This document shows, piece after piece, positions 1-10,700 of a DNA stretch of 64,000 nucleotides; position 1 is the first letter of the stretch, and every line of letters starts with the position of its first letter. The notes below the pieces were generated by a model. The model saw only the letters and a list, made by a program, of their open reading frames with translations. It made no database searches and was not told where the DNA came from. Where the stretch lies: NCBI GenBank assembly GCA_001662425.1, contig BDDC01000409.1, forward strand, positions 1 through 64,000. The letters are read 5' to 3'. This DNA is from Chlamydomonas sphaeroides (Eukaryota; Chlorophyta; Chlorophyceae; Chlamydomonadales; Chlamydomonadaceae). The translations under genes and the position numbers were made by a program.

Positions 1-2606
1 GGTGGCGGGTTGCGCGGCGGCGGCGGGAATGGCGGCGGCGGCGAGGGCGGTGGCGACCGAGGCGGGGGTGGGTTCGGTGGTGGCGGCGAGGGGGGTGGCG
101 ACCGAGGTGGCGGTGGGTTAGGTGGCGGGGGGCTTGGCGGCGGCGACCGGGGCGGCGGCGGGCTGCGCGGCGGCGGCGGGCTGGGCGGCGGCGGCGACGC
201 CTTGGCGGCCGGCGGCGGCGAGGGTACGGGGTCGGCGAGGACGCCCAGGGGCATCTCCCCCAGCATGCAGCAGTAACCCCCGTCCACGTTCAGGCCGGCC
301 CTTGAGAAGAGCGCGTAGCTGCGGAGGCGGGGGCGCAGGGGGCGCACAGGGCGGGGGGCCAGGTGGTGGAAAGAATCAGCTGGGTCAGGGCTGGCTCCCG
401 AACCCCGTGTGCGCGCAATGCTACGGTGCTGTGCTGTGGTCATAAGCCTGGCCAGAGCATGGTTGGTCGGCGCTGCCCCAACCCGCCCCCGGCCCCCTGC
501 CGCACGGCCCCGGGCCCCCTCACCGGCACAGCGGCTCGCCGTGGCACATTTGCTCAATGGTGGGGCAGGGCGCCTGCAGGGTGAGGCACACCTCCGTGCC
601 CAGCGCCTGCAGGGTGCAGCGGCCGCGTTTGCGGGGGCGGGGTCAGCACGTATTGCAGGCAGCGTGGTTGCGGCGCGGCTCCCAGCGGCTGCGGGTTCCA
701 GGGCTGGCTCCGGGGCTTCCGCTGCCCTGGCCCTCCCGCAACTAGCCCCACAGCCGTAGCGCTGACCCAGGGGTCGGACACACCTCGGTGCTGTTGAACG
801 CAAGGCTGGAGGGGTGCATGCCGGGGAGCGGGTGGGGGCGGGGGGTGTCAGGCGGTAACGGAGAGCGTGCAATGCAAGGGGGTTCCGCAGGCACGGCCCG
901 CTCTGCCCCCGACCCACATCACCAGGCCGCTGCCCCCGACCCACATTGCCAGGCCGCTGCCCTCGACCCACATGACCACTTGGGACAGACAGGGCTTTGC
1001 GCAGCAGCGAGCTCCCCGCCGTGGCATGCCGCAAAGGACCGACCCACATCGTCCCACATTGGCCAGCTAACGGGCGGCCCCAGCGCGGCCGCCCAAAGAC
1101 ACTTGGCACCCAGACAATCTTTGCGACAGCGCCTCAACAGGTAATGGCACTACGGACCCACTTTGACAGCTTAAGCGACGCCGACGGCCCCAGGTCGTCC
1201 TCCCACAGGAACGAGTGCGAGCCCTGGACTGCGCCCGTCAGCTCCACTTTCTTGACGCTGCCCTTGCAGACCGGGTCTGCGGACGGCGGCAGTTTGGCAG
1301 GCGGTTGGCAGGGGTGAAGCGGCTGCGGCGCCTGAGCCGAGCCCCCTGCTCCGTATCCCATATGCTGTGCATGCTGCCGGTCGCGTGTAACCTGTCGGGC
1401 GCGCTCTTACCAGTCTCCATGTGGATCTTGTTGAGCAGGCTGCTGACCTCGTTGCAGCACATGCTGCTGCGAGGCGAGGGCGCCTCCAGCGAATCGCACT
1501 GCAGCGCTGAGACTAGCTTGAAGCACACGCGGCTGCTGGTGGGGGTCTGGTGGGGGAGCGGCGGGCCACGGGCAGGGGTGCCAGGTGTTGTGTGTGCGAC
1601 AGGACGGCCCTGACTCCGCCAACTGCCAGCATGCGGTTCCCTGGCCGAGCCCTAAGCCGAGCTGCAAAGCGTGATCAAGGCGCTCCTGCTCACCAGCTGC
1701 CGGTTGCTGGAGGGGACGAGGTCGTAGGGGTTGTTGATGGTTCCGCGGCCGCAGCGGCAGTAGGGGAACTGCGCTCGGCTGTGGTTAGGGGAGACGAGGA
1801 AGGAAGGGCAGGAAGGGGCCTGGGCGAATAGACAGCAGCGGGACGGGGTGAGGGGCGCTGCTGGGAGCCAGTCCAGGTGTGGCGCGGCCCGAGGCCGGCC
1901 CCAACTGCTACGGACGGGCAGCCGTGCAGTCCCTGCGGTTCAGGACCGGTGGCCGTACCTGTGAAATGGTTTGCTGGCGGCCGTGCCACCGCCGCCATCC
2001 TCCTCGCCGCTCTGGCCAACGTCAGGGTCTGTCTCCGAGCGCTCGAAGTACTCATAGTCAGGATTCACGTAGTCCAGGTCATCCGGTGCGGACGACACAG
2101 GTGTGCCTGCAAGGCGGTTGTAAGTGAGGGCGGGGCTGATGGATTTGCGCGAGTTGGGCAGCAGGAAGACTCTTGGGAGGCCCGGGTTACGCGTGCTGCG
2201 GTAGTGCCGGGAGACGCGGACCCAGCACGGGACAGACAATCGCTGGAAGCCGCGGCCCCGGGCTCCAGATGAATGTGCTCGAGCTGCGAAGGCCGGTAAG
2301 AGCCAAGGCAGTTGCGGGGCTGGTTATGGAAGAGGGGCGCCGAACAAGGCCGGCACGTCGAGGCACGCGCCTCCCGGCCTCCTCGCCTCGAACACATGCC
2401 GACTTGCCGGCAGGTGCCCGCGCTGATGCTGGCGACAGCGTAACTCGATATCATATGGCGCGCTTTGCTGCATCATCAAGCAGAGCGGAGGCGGCCGACG
2501 CACCTAGAAGGATGCTCGCTGCTGCAAGTGCCAGCAAAACGCAAGGCAGCAACGTTCCGCATCGCCGTCGCCGCAGCGGGGCATGGTGCCGCTGGACGTT
2601 GCGCAT
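1..2606 (-). CDS. Pherophorin (partial, runs off left edge)
   Basis: Extracellular-matrix glycoprotein of volvocine algae. Exons read on the minus strand: 2504-2606, about 2190-1959, 1694-1778, 1411-1546, 1158-1276, 524-606 and 318-1. Exon 1 starts at ATG 2606 and encodes an Arg-rich start followed by a hydrophobic core (LLPCVLLALAAASILL), a signal peptide. Exons 3-7 spell a pherophorin (DUF3707) domain: FPYCRCGRGTINNPYDL, then VCFKLVSALQCDSL, SSMCCNEVSSLLNKIHMET, PVCKGSVKKVEL, GTEVCLTLQAPCPTIEQMC and YALFSRAGLNVDGGYCCML. The Cys pattern and the phase of exons 3-7 agree at each join. After the domain comes a Pro-rich rod (PPPPSP and PPPR units) that reaches base 1, so the second globular domain must lie outside. 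The join of exon 1 to exon 2 is not resolved: the phases do not match, so a small exon may be missing. Exon 2 (acidic, near DDLDYVNPDYEYFE) matches nothing I know. Confidence 0.9.
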
Positions 2607-4261
2607 GGAAGCCTGCACCGCTCGTAGCCCTTCAACGCGTCGGCATTTCGCACCGACGCCCGACGCTGATTCCGCGACACCCAGTTGTCCGGATTGCGTG
2701 AGCAGCGCAACCGAAAGCGTTGTCTATACTCAGAGGTCCCCGAGCTGATTTGCAGCGGACAGGAGAAGCTGCTTAGCGGCCGAGCAGGGAAGCGTTCTGA
2801 GGTGCCAGCAAGCCGCCCGAGTAACGCCTAATTGTAATAGCGCTGTTTCCTGAGCTTATAGCCGTGTATGTGAGCGGCTTAACGGCGCTGTGTGAGAGGT
2901 GTTGTCCCCTTTTGTCGAACTATGCCAATCGGTGCGGTGCGCTATACTAAGCACCTTACACATGTGAGGTGTGCTTGGGGGCCTGAACCTGCTCCCGGCA
3001 CCAGCGCTAGTGGTGGGCTGCCGTACGGGCATAGGCGCCTCTGACTCTTCCAAACCATCCCTTATTCAGTCGACATCGATCGCACGTCATATCTATCCGC
3101 TGCGCAGGGTGGAAGGGGAAGAGCCGCCGGCTGACGAAAATGGCGCCGTAAGATGCACTTACCTGCCCGGCCGGCTGCCTGCCTTCCGCAGGTGCTTGAC
3201 TCTGCACTCCATGGCAAGTGCATGGAAGTCGGCAGGGACATTGGTCGAGCCCCCTGCTGCCGATTGAGCTTCTGTTCACGGCGACGGACCGTCTGCCGCC
3301 CCTCCAGCTTCACGCGAGTCCGCAACACTCGAGCACTGCGCCTCCTAGGCCCTACAGCCACTAGCCAAGCTCAAGCGCGCTCACTACTAGCTGCACTATC
3401 GCCCTAACGCCACAACACGCAACAGCTGTGGCACAGCCTTCGAGGCGACCCCTGCCCCTGCCCGCTTTGACGCCACCCCCAGCCCGCAGCTTCCTGCCTC
3501 GACGCCCAACGGTTTCAGTCCATGTCTGCCTCCTATCCAAGCGCACGGTCTGCCTACCGCACACGTACATCACTGCAGCTATCGACGACCGCTTGCGATA
3601 ACAACCCAGCGGCCCTGGGCTAGCCCTGTCAACAGGCTCATGCCTCATCTGCTACCGCGACTGACCTAGTTACCGCCTCTGCAAACCATTCCTGTGCCGA
3701 CCCGTCCTGCCTCCTAGCAACCCACACGAGCGGGTCTACACGTATCTGCAGACCGGCCAACCGGCTACCATCCACAGACCCTGGCCTGCTGCCGAGGGCT
3801 TGCTTCAAAAGCCCCAGCTACGGTGCGCGGCAAAGTGTGTATGATGTCTACCTTTCACAGCTTGCTCGGCACATCACCGCCCCAGGGCGCTGCGACTCCC
3901 GCCATCAACCATTCGCCCCCACCCCATCAAGGCTCGTCCTGCCGCACTGCGGTCCTGCGCCGTCCGTCTGCTCTAAACCAATTCGCAGCGTTTCAAACTA
4001 ACGAGTGTAGCCCGGGTTACGATCAGCACGTAACCGACCACGTCCTAACCTGTTCTGCCTGCCTGCTGCCACAGTCACGAAGCCGGGGTACACTCAGTCA
4101 GGCCGCCGCTCAAAGGCTCTCTCGCGGTCTCCTATCCCATACCTACCCAATCCTTCCCCAGTACCGACACAGTATCGTACACCAGTACGACAGTACCGCT
4201 CGCTGGCGCTCGACCCTTCTCTGTCGAAACCATGTATGTAGCCACAAAACTGCGCGGCCAC
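2607..4261. other. Intergenic: pherophorin promoter side and pseudokinase 3' flank
   Basis: No convincing gene. The left part is upstream of the minus-strand pherophorin. The right part follows the pseudokinase stop codon on the same strand and should hold its 3' UTR. Base composition is closer to balanced than in the exons. On the minus strand a TGTAA (the chlorophyte poly(A) signal) lies near 2952, which would give a long 3' UTR of about 1.3 kb; this is only a candidate. Confidence 0.5.
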
Positions 4262-7200
4262 CTAATCCTTGACAAGCCCAAGCATGCGGCTCGCCTGGCG
4301 CTCCACCCCGGACCCGCCCAGCCGCGCCGACAGCGCCTCCAGCTGCCGGGACAGCTCCTCGAACCCCGGCCGCTCGCCGGGCACTGCCCGCAGGCAGCTA
4401 CCCGCCAGCTCCACCAGCTCCGTCGGGGTGCCCTCCGGCCACGCCAGCAGCCCCGGCGGCAGCGCCTCGGCCGCGGCCCCAGCAGCCAGCGCCGGCATCG
4501 CTCCGCCCGCCGCCGTCGCGACGGCTGCGGCTGCTGCTGCGGCTGCTGCTGCTGCGGCGGCGGCGGCGGCCGCGGCCGCGGCGGCGGCCGCGGCCTGGTC
4601 CTGCTGCTGCAGCCAGCCGCGCACGGCGCCGCCAGGCTGGCTGTCCAGCAGGTAATCCAGCGGCGCACCCCACGCCAGCTCCCACAGCAGCAGCGCGTAC
4701 GCCCACACGTCGGCCTTGTAGCCGCAGCGGCCCGCGGATGCGAGCTCGGGCGCTACGGTGAGGGCTGCGGACCTGCGGCGGGCCGCCAGGCAGGCAGCAG
4801 AGTGGCGAGGGAGAGCCTTGGCGAACACAAGCCCTGCGTGCCTTGCGCGCCCCTGCTGCCGCTGGCCCCACCTGCAGGTGCCCGTGAGGTGGGTCTCCGT
4901 GCCGCCGCCGCCGCCGCCGCTGCGGCGCAGGATGAGAGACAGCCCGAAGCCGGCCACCTTGGCCAGGGGCGTAGGTGCTGGCTCCAGAGCGGGCGGCGCA
5001 TCGGAGGCCAACGGCACCCAGGCCAGCGCGCCGCCGCTGCCCCCGCCGCCGCTGCCGCCGCCTCCGCTGCCGCCTCCGCTGCGTGCCGCCGCGCCGCCAC
5101 CCGGCGGTTTCGCCGGTTTCGTCTGCAGCAGCACGTTGCTGGAGCCCAGCGCTCCGTGTACGACACCTCGGCCGTGCAGGTACGACATGCCGTACGACAC
5201 GTCGAGCGCCAGCCGTACCGCCAGCGCCGCCGGCAGCGGCTCGGGGGCCGGCCGCGGCTCAGGCGCGTCGGGATAGCGGCCCGCATCGCCGCCGCAGCGA
5301 CTGCTCAGCCGGTCCCCGAGGCTGCCGTCGGAACACAGCTCCATAACCAGGAGTAGCCGCCACGCGTCAGGGCCGGCGCCGGCGCTGTGGGTGTTGTTGG
5401 TGTCGGTGGCGGCGGAGGCGCTGCTATGGGGCAGCGTCGCGCCGGCGAGCGAGGTGCTGGGGCTAGGTAGGTGGGCAGCTGCAGACGGCAGCGGCCCGCT
5501 CGACACGAGCGCCTGCACGGCCGAGCGGCGGCCGCCGCCGCCGCTGACTTCGTTGCTCCGGGTCCCGGCCCAGCGGGGTCCGCTGCCGTGGTCCTGGCTG
5601 CGGCTCACGCTCCAGCGGATGATGCCGCCGCCGCCACTGCCGCCGCTGGGGGCGCCCCAGGGCTCGGTGGCGGCAGCCGGCGACTCGGCCAGGGGAGCCA
5701 CCAGGTGTGAGTAGCAGGCGACGACGTTGGGGTGGTCCAGCGACGCCGCGATGGCGGCCTGGCGGCAGGGTTGCGCGGCCACGCAGGATGTTATCACAGA
5801 CCTGGTCAGGCAAGCGGTCACGATGACAAGGCTTTTCCCCGTCCCCAGCGCCAGTCCGAGCCTCGTCCCCAAGCACAAAACGCCGACCCCCACCCAATCC
5901 TGTGGGGCCCACCTGACGGGCCGCCGCTTGAAGGCTGCTGGGACCCGGGGCGACGGCAGGCAGGGCCCCCGCCCGCTGCGGCGAGCCCGGCGGGGCGCGG
6001 TGGGGGCTCGCGGCACCCGACCTCTGCGGGCGGTGGCGGCGGCCAGGGTGGCCAGGGCGGCAAGGGCGACGAAGGCCAGGGTGGCGAAGGATATGCTTGT
6101 TCGGGCATCGTGAGCAGAGGCACCTGCTGGGGTGCGTTGGGCGGCCAGCCCCCGGCCACCCGGGTCCTGGGACTGGGAAAGCGTCCGGTGGACTGACCAG
6201 GGTTGAAGGGCGGCGGCTGGGCCGGCGCTCAGCCCTTCAGCCCCCTCAGCCCATGCAGCCCAGCAGCTGCCGCAGCTGTCGCCAGCCCCCCACACCTGGT
6301 CTCTCTCGTTGCGGATGAGCACGGCCTTGACTGCGACGGGCAGGCCACGCCAGCGACCCGCATACACCACAGCCTGTGTGGGGCGCCGCAGGGGGGCAGG
6401 TAAGCTGGGGCATTCGGGACTGAGGACAGAGAGACAGCAGCAGCCTGTGCGGTGCAGGGGAGGCGGCCCGCAGCACAGGGGAGCCCTTGAGCTGCGGCTA
6501 GTTCGGGGCTCGGGGGCGGCGCGACAGCAGGCGGCCTGGCGGTCGAGAGCGATCGAGGGGCCGGCGATATCCCAACCCCGCCCCGGATTGCTGCCCGGCC
6601 AAGGCAGCATGGGGCAATGGACGTCGCCTCTTCGGTCACTCCCTACCCTCTAACACCAGGCACAAGACACACGCTCGCGCGCGCGTCCCTACACACACGC
6701 GCGCCCCGACGAACGCGTGTACGCAAGCACCTGCGGCCCTCGGCCCAGCTCGCCAAGCAGCTGCAGCTCCGGAGGCGGCGCCGCCGACGGCGGTGGCAGC
6801 GGCAGCGGCGCCAGGCAGCGCGCCGGCAACGTCTGCGGCGCAAGGGACGCTGAGGGGGAGGCCAACGGCGGGGACGCAACGGAAGCCGAGCTCGAGACGA
6901 CGCCAGCGCCGGCAGCGCTCGGCACCGAGCTGACATGCGCGGCCGCAAGATTGACCACCACTGCGGCTGCAGACAGGCATGCCCCGGCGGCGCCGCTGGC
7001 CCTGGCCGTGGCTGGGTCGGTCGTGTTGCCCACCGGGACTGCTGCGAGCCGCGCCTGCCCCCGCGCCCGCTGCGGTGCCGTATGCTGCCCCTGCCCCTGG
7101 TCCTGCCCCTTCTCCTGCCCCTGGTCCTGCCCCTTCTCCTGCCCCTGCCCCTGCCCCTTCTCCTGCCCCTTCTCCTGCCCCTGGCCCTGCCCCTTCTCCT

Positions 7201-7680
7201 GCCCCTTCTCCTGCCCCTGGCCCTGCCCTTTCTCCTGCCCCTGGCCCTGCCCCTGGCCCTGGCCCTGGGCCTGCCCCTTCTCCTGCCCCTGGCCCTGCCC
7301 CGGGCACTGGCCCTGGGCCTGGTCCAGCGCCGCCTGCTCCACCCCCGGCGACGGCGGCAGCGGCAGCAGCGCGGCCTTGCCTAAGAGCGCCAGCCAGGGA
7401 GGCGCCGCCGCCGTCGCCGACGACGCGGGCGGTGGCTCCAGCCCGGTCATGCTCGCAAGCGTCGCGCTGGCAGCCGCGCTGCTCTGGTTAGGGGGCGGCG
7501 CCGGCATGGGAGCGCCAGCAGCAGCAGCAGCTGGGAGTAGGGCCGGCGGCTGCTCCCACGCAACCGCGTGTGCTGGCTGAGTGGGCGGCATGGCCTCGGG
7601 CTGCGGCGCAGGCCGTGTGGCCGCCGCGGCGTCGCCTGAGGGCAGGTCTAGGAGCGTCGCGTAGTCGCAGACGGAGGCCA

Positions 7681-7748
<68 letters not shown>

Positions 7749-10700
7749 TGCGGCTGCGGCTGCGGCTGCGGCTGCGGCTGCGGCTGCGGCTGCGGCTGCG
7801 GCTGCGGCTGCGGCTGTGGCTGCGGCTGCGGGGTCTCTGGTGGGAGCTGCAGCTGTGCTTCAGGCGCCGGGTCCGGCGGCGGCGGCGATGACGGCAGGGT
7901 GGTGTGCTGCAGGCGTGACGGCGGCCGCGACCGCAGCGGCGACGACGGCAGCCGCGACGGCAGCGGCGACGGCGGCCGCGACGGCTTTGGCGACGGCGGC
8001 GGCTTCGGTGATGGCGGCGGTATCGGCAGCAGCGAAGCGCTCGCGAGTAGCGCCCGCCACGGCTGGTCCGGCGGCTCTGGCGCCGCCGGCGCTTCCGCCT
8101 CAGGCGCGTCGACGGCGCCGTCCGACAACTGGTGTGGGGTGGCGGGCCGTGGGGCCGCCGCGGTGACGGACGGCGCTGGCAGGGTGGCGGAGCGACGCAT
8201 GCCTGTCCGCGGCGTCGCGGCGATGCCGTTGGCACTCTGCAGCCTCAGCTGGCGCGGGGCTGGAGCGGCCTGTGGGGCTGGAGCGGGCTGTGGCGCGTGC
8301 GGGGCTCCCGCTGGGTCGGCGCCTGTGGATAGGCCGCCCTGGCTGCTCTCCGCGCCGTGGCCGTGGCCGGGCGGCGAGAGGCCCTCGGACGCCGGCCTCG
8401 TGCCCTGCGTTGCGGTGAGGGCGCGGGAGCGCATTTGGCGGGGCAGGGCTGCCTTGGCATCCAAGCCTACGTCTTCCTTGTACGGCCACGCTGCGGGACC
8501 AGGCCGGTGCAACCTGGACTCCACGCGTGCTGCGTCACGTGCACCGCCCCGTCCGTTGCTGCACCCGCGCCTCCGTGCGGTTCCTCCCACGACAAACCGA
8601 GCACGGCCAGCCAGCTGCGGTCATAACGCTAGCCCTACTAGGGCCCACCTGCATTTCTCGGATCCAGCCGTGCATCCGCGCCAGAGCCTGCGCGTAGCCC
8701 GGCAAGCCGCGGCTCTGCGCCGCGGCCGCCGCGGCCGTCGCCGCCGCCGCCGCCGAGTCCGCCGAGCCCCGCTTGCTGCGGTGCGCGCTGCCGCCGCCGC
8801 TGGCGCTGCCGCCGCCGCTGGCGCTGCCGCCGCCGCTGGCGCTGCCGCCGCCGCTGGCGCTGGCGCCGCCGCTGGCGCTGGCGCCGCGCGGTGGCTTGCC
8901 CTCGAGGATCGCGGCCATGTCACCTGGGTGGTACAGGGTGCTAGGGGAGCTGGCGGTCTTGTCGCCGCTGCGCCACATAATCATCTCGCAGTCGGCGCCC
9001 TCAGGCGGCATGTGCTGCGGCTGTGCCCCGCTAGCGTCGTCGCTGCCGGAACCTTGCGCGCTTGGCTCGGCCTCATGGGGGCGCTCGCTAGCGGTCACAA
9101 CCGCCGCCGCCGCCGCTGCCGCTGCCGCGGCGCGACGGCGGTGGCGCCACACGACCGCACAGCTGACCGCCAGCGAAATGGCGACGATGGCTGCCGCCGC
9201 GGCGCACACGGCGGCCACCAGGGCCGTGGATGCAGACCCTCCTGACGAGTCCAGGTTGCGGCTGCTGTGGTCGCTGGGCAGCCCTGGCGCCGAGGCTTGC
9301 TCGGGTGCGGCAGCTGGCGTCGGCTGCCTGGGCGTCAGCGTCGGCTGCGGCGGTGGCGGCGGCGGCGGCGGCACTCCTACGGGTCGAGATGCTGTGTCGA
9401 GCGGTGACGGCAGCGCGCGCGGCGGCGGCGGTGCCGCCGCGCTGTCGTCTGCCCACCGCACCGGAAGCGCCAGATCTGTCCGTATCGCAGCCACGAAGGG
9501 CGCCGTACCCGCGTACGGCAGGTCCGACGCGAACGTCACGTTGCGTCCGGCCAGGCCGCACCAGCGCAGCCGGCGGAAGGTGACGCTGCGCAGCGGCGGC
9601 GCGGCGGCGACGCCGCCGCCGCCGCCCGCCGCCGCCAGCTGCCAAGCCGCCAGCTCGGGCGCCGTCAGCTGCGAGCCAGCGGCCATCATCGCCAGCTCTG
9701 CCGCCACGGCCTCATCTGCGACGGCGCCGCCGACGGCGGCGACGCCGCCTGGCACCGCCGCCGCCGCCAGCAGCCTCAGCTCCGCCGGCGGCACCAGCAG
9801 TACGACAGAATCCAGCCACGCGCGGCGCAGCTCGGCCGGTCGAGGCTCGTCCGCCTCGATCGCGTACGGCCATCGCATGATCTCGGCAGCTCGCGGCGCC
9901 GCCGCCGCCGCCGTCCTGTCGGCGGCGCTGCGCGCCGCCGCTGCCAGCTCCGCCTGCAGCTGCTGCCAGATCAGCTGCCGCTCGGCGCGACGGTCAAAGT
10001 CGAGCGTCCACAGGCAGGAGGTGAAGTTGGTCATGCCGAGCGGCAGGCCGCCGGTTGGGTGGCTGCCCGGCGGAGGGCCGCCGCCGGGAGGCGGCGGCGG
10101 CGCGGGCGTGGGTGGCGGCGGCGCTGCCGCGTGCGCCGGCGGCACGGGTGATGCAGGCTGCGACGGCTGCGAGGCCGCGAGCGGGTGCAGTCCGGCCACG
10201 GGCGCCGCAAGCAGGATGAGATCTGGGCGCAGGAAACGCGGGACGGCCGGTCTGTATGTGACCAGCCCTCGCCAAGAACTTTGCTTGTGGTACATCTCTT
10301 GGTGCAGATTCAAGGAGGAAGGAGCGTGTTGGGCGGGGTTGATGCCGCCACTGTCGTACCTGCCAGCAACCCATGCTAGCCTCCCCGGGCGCGCTCCCCG
10401 TGCCCCCCGGCGCCAGCTGCTGACCTCACCCTGACCGCACCCAGGACCCAACAGTACCGGTGCCAGCGAGCCGTGCCGCACCCGTTGGTGCGACCGCAGA
10501 TGCGTCACAATCAGCGGTGTGTGATGCAGCGCCCCAAACAGACGCTTGGGTGACTGCCATGCGTAACTGCCCCGTGTCTGCCGCTCCCTGGCGCGCTCGG
10601 CCCCTCCCTGGCGCGCCCCCCATGGCCGCACCTCGCAGCGTGAGGGAGCCGTGGCGGTCGCGCACGTTCACCAGCGCCGGCCTGGCGCTGAGGTTCAGCA

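Noticed and set aside
10..445. Plus-strand Gly/Ala-rich frames at the left edge
   Set aside because: Antisense shadows of the proline-rich rod of the minus-strand pherophorin; composition explained by CCN codons read backwards.
6717..9245. Long plus-strand frames rich in Cys-Pro-Trp or Ala-Pro
   Set aside because: Shadows of the repetitive juxtamembrane exon of the pseudokinase; the minus frame continues a signal-to-kinase protein.
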